Shown in pieces: positions 11,726 to 24,230 of a DNA stretch of 64,000 nt. The DNA lies in NCBI GenBank assembly GCA_038093515.1, contig JBBPSI010000093.1, positions 30,110 to 94,109 on the forward strand. Reading direction: 5' to 3'. The notes under the pieces are model-generated. The model did not search any database and was not told the DNA's origin. It saw nothing but the letters and a program-made list of their open reading frames with translations. The translations under genes and the position numbers were made by a program. Origin of the DNA: Butyriboletus loyo. Taxonomy: Eukaryota > Basidiomycota > Agaricomycetes > Boletales > Boletaceae. Each line of letters opens with the position of its first letter. Within the stretch, counting starts at the first letter, position 1.

Positions 11726-12041
11726 CGTTGGAGTGCAATGGGGTTATGAAAATGAGAAGGGGGAAGACAAGAGCAATATTTCACTCTCTGTATTGGGTTT
11801 TTAAATCCAACACCTTGAACGCGACACAGCTTCAAAGGCGCGTGGGTGAGATTGGCCCTCCCGCTGGAGCCCGCTGGGGGGGACGTGGATACCGGAGGGC
11901 CGTAAGCATGGCGAGATGGAGATAGAGTTCAAATTCAAGAGTGAAAGGGATCTCGAACAAGATGGGAAACCATAATCACCTTCGTGCCGATCAACCTCGC
12001 GTCAAAGGGTCGAAACCACATCGCGGCAAGCTTTGAGAGGG
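11726..12041. other. Intergenic
   Basis: No gene seen. A G-rich segment lies at about 11850-11890. Confidence 0.4.
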
Positions 12042-12677
12042 TCACAGTGAGCCGTTCAGATGAATCAACCAGAAATAGTCAGACAGGGAGTTGTGGTGGC
12101 GCCACGTACAACGCTGGATACCTATCAGAAAATTCGATGTTTTGTCCGGAAAGGAAATACTTGTGTTCTGAGGATTGGTATATGATATCGCTCCGCCGAA
12201 CCTGTCGGTGACTTCATGCACGACCCCATGCTCCGACCCGAAGACGATGGTAATCAAGGATATACTGCCAACAGAAGCCACCTGCAATGAAAACTGGGCG
12301 TCTGGCCGGGCCGCATCTGCAAGACGGCGAGTGTTTAATGTTATCGCTTGCACTGCCAAAAACCCTGGCTGGAGGACGGCGGCTAGCGAGAAAGGAAATT
12401 AAGGTTCAAAGCTTCGGCTAAGTTGGCAGGCAGGACGACCCTGTGTTCCTCTGAGGTGAGGAGATAAAATTCGAAGCACGGATCTACTTGCCAGTGGATC
12501 AATGGACGGACTGTGGTTTCTATGTAGTAATTTGGTGTGATGCGAGTCCGACGAACATCAAATCTCATCGTGATGGTATCGCCGATAGTTATCTGATTCA
12601 AAACGCAGTTATGGTTAGTCGTGTTTGGGGCGAGTACCTTCGTCGCCGTCGCCGTCGACGTTCTTCGTCCTTTGATT
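12042..12677 (-). CDS. Possible orphan protein, exons only partly resolved
   Basis: Two adjoining minus-strand frames read like protein. One (about 12677-12385) contains TIGDTITMRFDVRRTRI, then TVRPLIHWQVDPCFEFYLL and HRVVLPANLAEAL. The other (12359-12042) contains FSLQVASVGSISLITIVFGSEHGVVHE. Both suggest a beta-rich domain. I could not find a clean splice join between them, nor a start codon: the first frame is open back to a stop near 12685 and may follow an intron ending AAAATAG. I do not recognise the family. It could be a decayed gene. Confidence 0.3.
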
Positions 12678-12888
12678 CTATTTTACCGCACGCGCAGCAT
12701 CATTCATTACCTTCTTACGTGTCTGCCTTTTTGTCTCCGTGACTTTGATTTGTTGAGTCGAGGCGAATTATTTGCCAGAGGTGTGATGGTGATAAGAGAT
12801 CACGTGTCACAATCTACTCTAAGAGGAAAGGTCGACGTTCGGCATTTAATGAACATTTCCCCGGACATCTCTTATTTGCTTGTCTACA

Positions 12889-15697
12889 ATGTCTGTTAAC
12901 GCGTTTAAATCGTTTGAAACATACACACAAGGCGCCGAGCAGGACCTACAAGGCGATGGCGACTTGCCCACCTACGACGACCTGGCTGCCCAACACAGCC
13001 CCAATTCCCGGTGCGTGCAACAGTGGGCAGCTTGCAAGTAGACCTGAACATGTACACAGATTTGGCCGGTGGAGAGGATGGATTGAGAAAAGGTGGGTCC
13101 TCTTTTTCTTAGTGAAAACGGGGCGACCCTGCATTGACACGGATCTAGGGCTGCTGAACGCTATGCAGGAGTTGCCCCAGAGGAACTGGAACGCAGGCGT
13201 GCACGAGGTTGGGGTGACGATCAAGAACAAACACCAGTAAGTGACCATCTTGACGTCTTCTCCAATCTCGTAGCTGAAAGACGGGGATGTCAGGATATTC
13301 AAGTAAACATCCCTTCTGCACCTGCTGGGTCTTATTCCAACCAGAGTCGTGTTGCGACAGCCCCATTGCGTATTCGTATAGATCATGATCTCTCCGATAC
13401 CCCTGCGTCCTCTTCGCAGCCCAATCAGGGCATTTCTCACCCAGAATCCGTTGTTTCTGCCTCGTCAACGGATCCCCTTTCTCAATCGCAGCAAGACCTA
13501 CAAGGAACGGCTTGTGAAACCCTTCTACCTAGCCATCTGCAACTTCATCAGTTTGGTTCGCGATTTCTTCCACACACAACATCGCCCATCCGGTGTATTC
13601 TTCCTATCAATCGCGACCGTTTGCTGCTTATTGGCACGGACAATGGCCTCTCGGTTTTAGATATGTATCCTATGGAATGGGCGAGTGACGGTAACGCTGG
13701 AATTATTCAAAAAGGCCCCGGAGACGCGCAGGCACGTGTAATGTGGACAGGAGAAGCGTACGTGGTCTTGCCGAACTATGTAACACGTATTCGTGCTCAG
13801 TTTTACTCTCAGGATGTATCAAATGTCGATCCTCGAGCACGAAGACATCGGCGAAGGAACCCCACAGGGTGTTGTCCTAGCATTGGTAGGACCGGACCCT
13901 GACGCACCGTCCGCTTCAAGCGGGCATCAGGAATCATTACGGACCCTGAGGATGTACAATCTAGCAAGTCTTACGAGCCTCGCAAAATGGACTATTGCTC
14001 AAAATGTTTGTATATTACCCAAACTGTCTTGTTGTGCTCTTACCCGCTCCTGGCGCTGCAGGGTACACATCCTGTGGACCTCCGTCGCGCTTCCGACTGG
14101 AACATCCAACAAACACCTGTCAAGAAACACCGTCCGGCAAACAGTATTACCCGCGGCCTGAAGTACCTTATCGACTCTCCAATCCGTACACAGCAACCCG
14201 CAACCTCCTTCGAGTCCTACCTTGCTGTTCCGATGGGAAGGCGGCAGACCGTCACTGCCTCCGCTGACGCATCATGGGATGTCGTTGACGATCTTCCATT
14301 GCGGTGGGCTACTGATTTCGTACCACTTGCCAGTGCTGGCTCTCGATTGGCATGTGCGAGCGTCATTTCGTACACATTATGGCATGAAGGTGGGCCTGGG
14401 CCTTTCGGAGGGAGACATGGACGACGAGCACTGCTTGCGGTCGCCACAAAGTATAATATATTCTTGTATGAGGCCCCAAAGGGAGAAAGGGCATTTCATT
14501 TCGTCAAGGTGGCCGCCCATTAATCTGCTTTGCTTTCGAAATTCTTACACATCAATTTGTGGACAGGAATTCTACACACCAGTTCCGCCCCGTAACCTTG
14601 TGTTCGTGCACCAGTCGGTCCATGACAGCACCCGATCCTCAGCCGAGAGCGCTTCACCAAGACAGACGGGATATGGTCACTCTCGCGGTACATCCTCGGA
14701 TTCCCATTTCCCCCCCCACAATAACCGCGCATCCACAATTCCCCTCTCACATCTCACGTACAGTGCACAGATGGCCATATTCGTCGTGTTCGAGAAGAAG
14801 GCGGGGCTCATACGAGTTGCAGATGCGGCGGTAACGGAGGTAGAAATGTACGACGCTGGAAGCGGCAGCGGCCTTTTGAGCGCTGGAAACTTCATGCCCA
14901 CAAAAGATTCTTCATTAAGTGTTGGCAGTTCCCTCGGTCCCAGACGTTCCCGCGCTTCAATCGATTTCATGGCGTTCAAGGAGGGAAAAGGCGCCTGGAT
15001 CCTCCCATCCCTCGTCGATCTACCCGCAGCGCAACTTCCCGGCGGAGATATCTCGCCTGGAAAGTCGGTGTATGTATTCACGAGAGGAAAGAACACACAC
15101 GTTGTCTCTGCGCCACTTCCCGCGATCATCCAACACGCACCGCCCATCCACGCCCTTGCATGGTCTTCCCCACCATCCAGAGTCAGCATACGCGTCTGCG
15201 TTCCCCAGACGACATCACCCTCATCATCATCATCGCGCGCCAAATCTCTTGAATCACCGCCCTTTCTCCAACTCATCGGGTTCAGCGAAGACGGCGTCGA
15301 AGCACAGGAAATACCGCTCGCAACGCTCCTCTCCACCTCCACCACCACTACCAACAACAACAACCCAAAGGGTAAAGACAAGGGTAAGGGCGTAGCGCTC
15401 GTAGATCCGCGCCGCGGGCAGTCGTTTATCGGTGAGACCGGTTTCTTGGCGTATGGTGGACATTGGCACCGCCTTCCCGAGATGGCGGCACCTGTTCTGG
15501 AACGAACGGATTCGGCGTCGTCGGCGTGCTCGTTTGATAGTGTTCACACCGAAGAGGTCGTCGCTCGACTGAAGGCGGAGGCTGGAGTGTATGGGTGGTT
15601 GAGAAAATCTGTCGAAGACTGGCGGGTATTCTGGGTCGGGGGCGACGCGCGCGAAGTGGGTAAACGCGACGAGGAAGAGGACGGAGTCCTCGTATAA
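12889..15697 (+). CDS. CNH (citron homology) domain protein
   Basis: A multi-exon gene. Exon 1 gives MSVNAFKSFETYTQ with a PTYDDL stretch. Two short exons then give an Arg-rich helix (RFGRWRGWIEKR, then ERYAGVAPEELERRRARGWG). The body fits a CNH beta-propeller: GSRFLPHTTSPIRCILP, RLLLIGTDNGLSVLDMYP, RVMWTGEAYVVLPNYVTRI, then, after introns, LLAVATKYNIFLYEAPKGERAFHFVK and EFYTPVPPRNLVFVHQS. A Ser-rich insert and Asn/Thr runs (residues encoded near 15335-15365) break the domain. The C-terminal part has GFLAYGGHWHRL and VYGWLRKSVEDWRVFWVG. CNH domains bind small GTPases (Rho/Rab/TOR-linked scaffolds), so a regulator or scaffold role is inferred. No kinase or RhoGEF domain is present, so this is not a Rom2-type protein. 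The gene ends at TAA 15695-15697. Confidence 0.75.
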
Positions 15698-16101
15698 TGA
15701 CTGTCCAATGACTGACTATCTAACAATCGATCCCTGCCTATATAACATTCTTTTTGTTTTCTCGTGATTCGAACAGGTAGAGAGATCACGCACGTATAAA
15801 TACTTCGCAGCTGGTATGTACTGTATCACTGACACACGCCAAAAAAGAAACGGAAACGGAAACGGAAAAGGGAAAAGGGAAAGAACATGCCCAAAACAGC
15901 GAGGACGGGCGCACCGAGTATTACACGTAGCTGGTCGTACCATGGGTAATGTAACGAATGTCAATCAATGCAACAAAGGAACACGGACACACAAGAGAGG
16001 AGTAGAGAGGGATCAAGACGAAAAAAAAAAAAAAACTCCATTATATACGCATTAGGCGAATACCAACACATCCCAACCGCATCGTCAACGTTGCGTGTAT
16101 A
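15698..16101. other. Intergenic, convergent 3' ends
   Basis: This stretch contains a GGAAAC/GGGAAA purine repeat near 15848-15880 and an A14 run near 16020. No gene seen. Confidence 0.5.
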
Positions 16102-19100
16102 TCATGAATTTGCGCCTCTCCTACCAGCGAACGAAGATCGACCGGACTCGTCTAGTGATTGCCTCGGTTTCTGACTAGGCTGTGACTCGGGTCGAGAGGA
16201 CATTGGCCGTCGATCACGGATCACGACAAAAGATCGACCAGGCTCCTTCGAACTGGAGGCAACCGCATTGTCGTCTTCCACGTCGTCCAACACCAACCCA
16301 TCTGAATGTCTGCGATTACGGCGAATGTTGAACCAGTGCTTCTTCTTCAGCTGACCTGCATCCACGTTGGCCACATTATCACCTCGAGACCCTTTTTCTC
16401 CAGTCTCGACCAACGGATGGGACTCGGGTGCTGTGCCTGACGCCGCAGCGATGGCGGCCAACTCCCCGACAATGATCGCAGTTTGACTCACTGTTCTACC
16501 TGCCGGCAACCCTGATTTGGTGAGCACAGGCATCCTCGCCGCATTGGCAGAAGTCGTTGTCGTCGTTGATGCTTCTTCGTGGTGCACAGCCATGGGGCCC
16601 TCACCAGGACCGGATCCCCCCCGTTCCACGCTCGGGAAGGTCAGCGTGGAGTCCCCTTTACCGCCCGCGATCGCATAGGGAGAGTCGAAATGCGCACGTC
16701 CACCTCCTACGCGTGAGAATCCGGAATTCGACGTTTGTGTATGAGGTGAAGATTCAGTGCGATCGTAGGACGCTCTGTTTCCAGGTCCGGGGAAGGGCTG
16801 CCATGCACCCATGATATGTGCGCTTTCGTCGTCTTCATCGCTGTCCTCCCTATACGGACGGAGTGCTTCCTCGGGACGGAGCACCGAGGCAGGCGGCCCA
16901 GAGTGGTGCGAAGCGGCGGACCCCTTAGCTGGACTGGCAAATGAAGCGAGTGGTGGTACGAACGATCCAGAGTCACGGACGGCAAACGACTCGCGCACTT
17001 CTGATGTTTTTCTGCGTTCACGCCCGCCCTTGCGAGTGCCACAACAACCTAGGATGGCGAGCGCGCCAACGAGGCCACTATCAACTGGGCGTCGAGATCG
17101 ATCGAATCCCACCCGACCAAATATGCGGACAAGGGCCTCTGTGAACTTGACCAGCAAGATGAGGGACAAGGCAAGATAAACGAGGCACAACACGATGAGT
17201 ATGCCGTAGGCGACCCAGCCACTAGCAGCCGAGCCAATGGAAATCTAAATAACAACGTCATGAATGATCTGTGAGGAGCTATAACATGTTTTATCCTCAC
17301 CGTTGGCGTCAACACCACAAGTAAGACCGCGATTACGATCCTAGCCACACAGAACAAGAAGCTTATGAGGCTCATGCCCGCCCCCGTACCCCAAGGAAGC
17401 CATATGCTCGTGATCAATGCAGTGACAACCTCCGATATAAGAATCACTATGGCTTGAGCTGTACCACTTCTCTGGCCACCCCCTATCACAACCCCATTAA
17501 CTAAATTTGACAAGAGGAGTAATCCAGAGAAAAGCTGTGAGCCGGGGCGGAAGTGATTATAGAGGGGTCCGAGTGAGAGGAGAGTCCGCGTTTCGTCGTA
17601 GAGCTTGGAAGTAGGTGTTTGAGCAAGCCGAAGCAACAGGAGTGCAGGGAGGATAACTGAGAAAACTGCGAACGAGAGTGCTCCAAGAGCAATGGAAGAA
17701 CTTGAGGTGGCAGTGGAGAATTCGTAAGCGGAGAAAACGGTCACAGGGAAATGGAATAGAGAAAGCACGCGAACGAGGTTACCGATCAAAACGCTACTGT
17801 GAAATGAGCTAAAGTTCGGCCGGAGCCAACGCCGTCGTAGAGTGGGGTACGCGTGGGTATGGCCGCTCAACGAACGACTCTCGTCAATCATGTTATCGAG
17901 CATGTCTTTGCTTCCTGCCGATTGACGCGGGCTGCGACCCTTGTTTACGGAAGTCGGGAGGCTGGTCGAAAATGATTTCCGCGAGAAAATCGAATCGATC
18001 ATCCAGATGAACAGGCTGATGAGAATGATTCCCGCCAGGATGGCAAGGAAGATAGAAAGGCATATCCCAAAGAGATTATGAGGGCTAACTCCCACGCTCC
18101 ATGCAAAAGCCGCCATTCCACTCGGTGTTCCAGGAGGAAGAAGAAAGAGGGAATTGGGAATGGACGTGTTGATATAGAGGACGGAGCTCGGATCGCTTAG
18201 CTGATCTGCGAATGTCGACGGAGGATTGTACGACTGAACGTCGAGGGGATTCCAATGTTCGGAATTAGGTATCAGGCTAACATCTATGGCATCGAAAACG
18301 TTACGGTGCTGTGAACGTGGACACTTTTGAGTAGAACTCACTGTATGTAAGGGTAGCCCATGCGGTCTGCGAGAGCAACGGGTCTAGTAGATAATTGAGG
18401 GACCGAAGACAGCCTATCTGTGTAAATTGACTTACAAATGAACGGTGGCCATTGAACGGCGACCATGGCCAGCGCGGCGCACCATTGCGTATGCATCACG
18501 ATATCGCGTAATGAGGGCGAACCTTGGAACGATGAGGGCGTGAACGGCAATCGAGACGAGTGACGTACAGAATCTTATGAGCGCAGGTGATGTTGCTAGA
18601 CGTTCACCGCTGATGGCACGGGCAAGAATGAAACCGGCACTCTGTACACGATGCCAGATGCCCGGCGCCGGTCGACTTAAACCACGACCCCACGCAACAG
18701 TGATGCGAGCGACGCCAATGATCAGCCAGTAAGCAATTGCTAGAGCGACAGTAGCCCAGAAGATGGTATGTGCGCTTCCATATGGCGAACTGAGTGGACC
18801 AGGTTGAAGTGGGGTAGTTGCAACGGTTAGACAAAGGATCTCTTGCTCATTGGTATCAAGTGCACGGAGCTGTGTATTCATGGTGGTGAAGAGGTTTTGG
18901 GAGTCGAAGGGCATGGTCACCGCGAAGGCATACCGCCCGATTTGTATGGGACAGTAGGTCGAGTTTGGGGGAGTAAGGGTAGGGAGAGGCGAGGGTGGGC
19001 GGATGAGATCGCATAAATAGAAATCGTTACTGTAAGTAGCGATTGTAAGCGTCGTAGTATCCATGAAAAGCGTAGCAGCTAATAGTCGAGGGTTTGAGTA

Positions 19101-19384
19101 ATCCGGGCAAGCAAGTGACAAGTAAACATACCGAGACTGGTGTTAGAGTTGATGATCTCTGCAGCTGTGTCGCCGAGGACGGTGATGTTCAGGGTCTGGT
19201 CGTCTATAATCTGCGAGTAGACGGTGTCGACCGACATTTTCCGGGAAGCATCACCGCTGTAGCAATCACCGAAAGCAAGCGTGGCAGGCTGTGCGAACGA
19301 CAGGTGGACGAGCAGGAGGAGAAAAGGGAGGGCGAGAAGACGCATCGGGAGCGCGCTGCCCGGGGACGAGGACGTTGGTATCAT
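16102..19384 (-). CDS. Fungal TRP-like membrane channel/flavin-carrier family protein
   Basis: A large multi-exon membrane protein. The N-terminus has a signal peptide (MRLLALPFLLLLVHLSFAQ, cut after AQ) and an ML-like lumenal domain starting LAFGDCYSGDASRKMSVDTVYS with N-glycosylation sites (NIT, NTS). Exons joined across introns give VMHTQWCAALAMVAVQWPPF, SQTAWATLTY and NVSLIPNSEHWNPLDVQSYN, then a run of about eight transmembrane helices, the TRP domain. The last exon (17193-16102) is a long polar cytoplasmic tail rich in Ser, Thr, Arg and Glu. This order (signal, ML-like, TRP, tail) is that of fungal Flc/Pkd2-type proteins, linked to calcium and cell-wall homeostasis. Transport activity is inferred. 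The start could be 19384 or, 13 codons later, 19345, which gives a more standard signal peptide. Confidence 0.85.
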
Positions 19385-19588
19385 CGTTGCAGACGGCGAG
19401 CGCGGGGAGTTGTGAGAGGTGTGTTCATTAACGGAGGTTTGGGTCGCCGTGCCTCTGTGTGCCATCACACGACTTATGTACTTACCACGCCACACCACAC
19501 CACCAGTTCGGCGTTTCAGCATCTGCGCATCGTTTCTTACTACTTGGCTTTGAGACATGTCATTCAAATCTATAGCATCTCATACACT

Positions 19589-20833
19589 TCAGGGCTCTCC
19601 AACCGGGTTCCAGGTCACAGCACCGCTCGCCCCTTCATCAAGAGCATCAATCGCCGCCACGTCCTCCGCGTCGAGGGCGAAATCGAACACCTTGAAGTTC
19701 TCCTCGATTCGGTTGACGGAAGTAGCCTTGGGAAGTGGTACAAGGCCTTTCTGCAGCGACCAGCGAATCAGAACCTGGGCGGGACTCTTGCCGTGCTAGA
19801 TTCGGAATCCCAGTCAGACATACATAGAAGATATACCTATCCCCAGACAGTCGCACCTTCTTTGCAATTCTGAGCACAACCTCGTTTTTGATCCCCTTTC
19901 CCTCTGCGACATCCTTACCTTTAACCAGAGGCGTGTACGCCTGCACGATGATCCCATTCGACTTGCAATACGCCACAATTTGGCGCTGTTGACACCACGG
20001 GTGAAGCTGTCCACATAATGTGAGCATTGTTCGGTGCGAATTCCGGGTGAGATTAATTCTCACTTCGACTTGGTTCACGGCAGGCCTCTCTAACCCTGCT
20101 TTCTCGATTTCATTGAGATGTTTCTCCGAACTACACAGAAACATGAGTAAGTATGAAGAGTCGGATGGTTATGCCAACGCACAAGTTCGATACTCCTACA
20201 GTGCGTACGAGGCCACGTTTCTTGGCTTCCAGCACAGCCTTGTATTTCGTAAGCCTTGCATCACGTCCGCCATGCGGGGAGTGGACGAGAAAGAGGTCAT
20301 AGTAGCCTAAATTTTGTAAGTTGACCTGCAGACTGACTATATGAGAAGAAGACTTGCTGTAGCCGAGCTTTTTAACCGATTCCTCGACGTTCTTTAGTAT
20401 CTCCTCATACCCAAAATCCGCATTGATGACCTTTGAAGCTATTTTTCAACCATATCAGATTCGACAAGGAGTACGCAGCTCCAGATACCCGTACTGATGA
20501 AGACTTGTTCACGCGGAATCCCAGACTTGCGGACACCTTCACCGACTTCGGCCTCATTCTCATAGTACTGCGCGCAGTCGATATGCCTGAGAGGATAATG
20601 GTTTCATGCGTGGTGAGAACCAATTTGGATGCCAAGGACCCTTGCACACCTGTACCCGGTTTTCAGTGCATCTTCCACAGCTCCAGGGCACAGCGAGGCT
20701 TCGAGCAGGTACACTCCAAACCCGATGGTAGGCAAAGTGTATCCTATCATGAAGTCAATCAAGCCAGCTCATCAACGGCGGCATGGATCAGTATACCGGT
20801 AGACAAAGTCACGGAGGTTGGTACGTCCGTCAT
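19589..20833 (-). CDS. Aldo-keto reductase
   Basis: An NAD(P)H-dependent carbonyl reductase of the AKR superfamily (TIM barrel). Exon 1 starts MTDVPTSVTLSTG. It continues across an intron into YTLPTIGFGVYLLEASL, ending KTGYR, then HIDCAQYYENEAEVGEGV. The catalytic Asp and Tyr are in this last motif. The Lys falls in FISTASK after the next intron and the His in YDLFLVHSPHG. Later pieces are KKRGLVRTVGVSN, NQVE, QRQIVAYCKSNGIIVQAYTPL, then APQVLIRWSLQKGLVPLPKA-like sequence and the cofactor-loop region RIEENFKVFDFAL. The C-terminus is short (VTWNPVGEP), suggesting a small soluble family member. About six short introns. All four tetrad residues appear intact, so it should be active; the substrate is unknown. 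It lies 204 bases upstream of the TRP-like gene on the same strand. Confidence 0.85.
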
Positions 20834-21106
20834 TATGAGAGGAGAACAAGTTGAGAGCTTGGGAGTGGTCTGCTTGGGAGACTTATATCGAACAGGGGAT
20901 AGGACCCCTGAGAGTATGATTCGTCCTACTTCCTGGAATAAAACGAGACATCTTAAATACAATCCAACATCGTTCTGGGAAATGTTCTCGTTTGCGATAT
21001 CTAATCTCGTTCGCTAGAGAACACAAACAACGACAAACATACCACCGAGTGTTGTTCCACCGTTCATCACCGACTGGCACAGAACCAACCAAACCACTCC
21101 GTCAAC

Positions 21107-21554
21107 ATGCCAGTCCCATGGGAAGCCCTCATTCCGTTTGGTATTACTCAACGCACACTCGAGTTAGTCAGATGTCGCTGATTTTCCTTCTCAGGTCTGT
21201 TAACGACCATGTTCGCAGCCGCGGGTACGCTCTTGAACACATCTAAAAGGGCCCAGAGCCAAGGCAAGGTATGTCCCTTCTCATGACTCTCCCATGTCTT
21301 ATTCTCAGACACCCGTTGTTGGCATGTTAGCCTGTTCGCTACAACATCGACTCATGGGACGAAATGATGATGGACCGCGACAGGCGATTGACGGGACATC
21401 CCCGCGGACAGAAGGTACGCTCACCCTATCTAGGTTTTCACTCTCGAGAACCTTTTTCACGGATGATTGGTGATGTTCTCACTTCTAGTCGGATCTTACA
21501 CCTCCGGAGGGTTTCAATACCAGTAGTGCTTGGTACACACAACAGACCTCGTGA
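21107..21554 (+). CDS. Complex I accessory subunit, NDUFA1 (MWFE) type
   Basis: A small protein of 85 residues in four exons. It starts MPVPWEALIPFG. The second exon gives a single transmembrane helix (LLTTMFAAAGTLLNTSKRAQ). The third gives PVRYNIDSWDEMMMDRDRRLTG and the last SDLTPPEGFNTSSAWYTQ. The N-terminal helix followed by the YNIDSWDEMMMxRDRRLTG signature matches fungal NADH:ubiquinone oxidoreductase 1-alpha subcomplex subunit 1, a mitochondrial inner-membrane subunit of the proton-pumping arm. Introns are 50-70 bases, each with GT...AG. It diverges from the aldo-keto reductase across 273 bases. Confidence 0.88.
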
Positions 21555-21630
21555 AACCATGACTTGTCCGCACTGGTCTATATACCGCTTGGGTTTACAC
21601 GCGCGCGATTGATGTTGCCTCGAAATACAG

Positions 21631-22192
21631 TCAGGCGCAAATGGTCGTGGGCTCGCACCTCTCTTTGTCCGCAAACGTAGCAAAGATGGATCTCACGAAC
21701 GCTGAGTTCCCCCGGTTATGCGTTTCATTGTGTAAAACGAGAATAGTGTGCTCAAAGTTCGGTCGGCAATCCGGTCCTCGTCTCACAAACGTCGACACTT
21801 GGAAACGCAAACCCTGATTTGGTGTCTGGGCCGCTTTAATGAGCATAGCCTCCCACCAACCAAGTCGGGCAACAACTCTATGGATTCGTCTTGAGGGCCA
21901 TACCACTCGGTCCACTCGGTAAAGTCGTTCCACCGGATACCCGACGTCAGAGATACTGTGCGACAGTTGCTCCATTTAGGTTAAATACGCATCTCTCGCT
22001 TGAACCAGCTCCAAATCTCTCATGCCCTGTCTTCTCTCCGAACACCTCGCTATCATCCACGAATGCGTATCGCTTGCTAAACAAGCACTGACTCATCACA
22101 TCGAGCCCCGAACGTCCCGGGAACATACGAGCCTCGTGAGAGCACGAGAACAAGCATGAGAGCGTGACTCCAAGTGAAGCGTGGACGTCCAT
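21631..22192 (-). CDS. Possible orphan gene, spliced, unknown family
   Basis: Minus-strand pieces read like protein but need introns. A first frame starts at 22192 with MDVHASLGVTLSCLFSC (possibly a signal peptide) and continues through KRYAFVDDSEVFGEKTGHERF. A second piece reads WNDFTEWTEWYGPQDESIEL followed by LPDLVGG. A third reads VLIKAAQTPNQGLRFQVST-like sequence, then RRGPDCRPNFEHTILVLHNE, with a stop at 21631. The joins are uncertain; candidate donors are near 21998 and 21860. I recognise no family. It sits next to a dead TPR-CHAT gene and may itself be decayed. Confidence 0.3.
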
Positions 22193-22929
22193 ATCAACAT
22201 TGGGTATTGAGATGTTTTTATTTTTCTATTCCTTTTTCTGTCTCTCGTGGGGTAATCTTAGACTACCCTATGTAAGACAAACAATCCGGTCTAAGGGGCC
22301 CGACTGTAGAAATGAAGTGTTCATAATACAGTACACGATCACGTGTGTATCACCTCTGAACTACCTCAGTACCATGGTGTCAGGTCATCTGCTTCTCCGG
22401 CGGTACCAACTGACGTCTGGCTCTCCTTCACTTCAAATCAGCGTACACGATATGCGTGATATATCAACACTGCATGCGAGGGCTACTTCGGGTGCATTTA
22501 TAGGACATGGATCCAGTGGGTGTTTTGGCAGCTGACGCGCTCAGGGCCGAGGATCAAGCAGGCGACGTCGAAATCGTGGTTTATGTTGCTGAGGATGACG
22601 ATCATGACCTATCTTGTATGCTAGATGAGGGCTACGAACCTCGTGGAGACATTCCATCCCCCTTCTCCCCCATCCCGCAGTGATAGGTGCGATGCAGTGA
22701 ACGAAGAAGAGAGAGTGAAGTGGCTCCGAACAGAGCGGGCGAGGAGTTCATTGCGAAGGTGCAGATGACCTTTCGACAAGTGGATTTCATGTTCGCCCGA
22801 CAAAGCGTCGGATCCAGTGCGGTATTCGGGCGTGATAGAGCCCGTGTATCGTTGACTTTTTGGTCCTTGCCCGCTCGCACCGTTTGCCAAAACCACTATA
22901 TCGAATCAAGTCCATCGAGCCCACATGAA
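22193..22929. other. Intergenic
   Basis: Open frames on both strands overlap around 22620-22900 without conserved features. Nothing supported. Confidence 0.4.
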
Positions 22930-23800
22930 TGCAAAATGTATGTAGGGGTCTCTTTCTGTCGGTGCGGAGAGCAATGGAATGATGTGCCTGTCGCAGTTGG
23001 AGAATTGCATTCACGAGTGGAACCCTTTTCTGCCGAGTTTAAGCAAGGAGGTGGGACAAATTACATCGACGATCACGAAGCACTGAAACTTTGCTCACCT
23101 GGCCACCCCAAGCGGTTTGTCTCTCTGACTTGGCTTTCAATTCATCTGGGTGATGGTTTTAAGCAGCTCGGGTCAACGGAGGACCTCAATGAGGCCATTG
23201 TCGTCGGCCGAGATGCACTGGCACTTTGCACATTGGGGCACCGAGGTCATTGGAGAACCTTGGAAGCTACCTCCATGTACCGCGAATAGTATCTTCTGTC
23301 TGCCGCAAGAGCATGGATCCGTGTAGCCGAAGATTTTCAACATCCCACGACAGAATTCTAGCATACGAAAGATTACTTATTCATCACCTCGCTACTCTAC
23401 CATCATTACCTCAACATCTCACTGTGACGCTCTCGTTGTTTTAGTCGATCAGGGTCGTGTCCACATCCCATTTCAATGGGAACTGTCATTGGAGCTTGGT
23501 ACTTCGGCTCTGGATACAAAGTCAACGAACGTGTCAGGAGGTAGATCTCGGCATCATCTCGAGGAAACTATGGGACGAGGTTGTTTCTCCCGTGGTCGAC
23601 CTCCTCCAGACGATACATCCATTTCGATCTCGCATCTGGTACCGTGGTGTCCCACTGCCGTGTTCTCCACTCTTTCCCTGCACGCCGCTGGTCCGTATAG
23701 GACAGGCCAACGAAATCTCGCCGATTTCTACGTCCCGTCTTACACCTCCCCGACCTCTTCCCAACCTCAATGGAAGAGTGTCGCATAGCATTCAAGTCGT
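22930..23800 (+). pseudogene. Degenerate TPR-CHAT gene copy
   Basis: This is a broken relative of the intact TPR-CHAT gene at 50145-53138, on the opposite strand. Shared pieces run in order: TCTGTCGGTGCGGAG at about 22958, the stretch ELHSR...EFKQGGGTNY, SLTWLS, DLNEAIVVGRDALAL, ARAWIRVAEDFQHPTT, then HHLATLPSLPQHLT, CDALVVLVDQ-like sequence, LWDEVVSPVVDLLQTIHP and LADFYVPSYT. Frames change several times and stops interrupt (near 23287 and 23358). Only about two of the eight TPR units remain. About 550 bases of the intact gene are missing between LPQHLT and the CDALVV-like piece (joint near 23424). Similarity fades near 23780, before the region carrying the catalytic His and Cys in the intact gene, so no active site remains. 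Confidence 0.85.
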
Positions 23801-24230
23801 GGCCGCGGGTTTTCTAGCACAGTACCATGCTGTGGATGGAAAGCATGTGATCATTGGCTACATTCGTATCGTTCGAGTGTTGCTCCGTGAAATTTCGAGC
23901 CAGTGTCATCTCTAACGTTGCACTCTAGACGTGTATTCAGTTCCCCTCATGATGTATTCCGCTCTCCACGGGCGCAACATGAGGCCCAGAGCATTTTACC
24001 GTGGAAGGGTTGTACATTTTGCGAGCTCAGGTTCCTTTTAGATCTTTCAATTCGTTCCGAACCCGGTCTCTGAATGCCTCAGGAGCGTGATTCTAAACGT
24101 CTTCACTACTGTACATCTACATATCCTGATTTGATTCGAGCTTGACCTTTCATTTAATCACCAACCGTTCATGTTGAAATTCATACACCTTTTATTCGTA
24201 TACTTCATATAACCCTCACCGCCCTCGTCC
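23801..24230. other. Intergenic
   Basis: Nothing seen beyond the likely 3' untranslated region of the Ddi1 gene. Confidence 0.4.
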
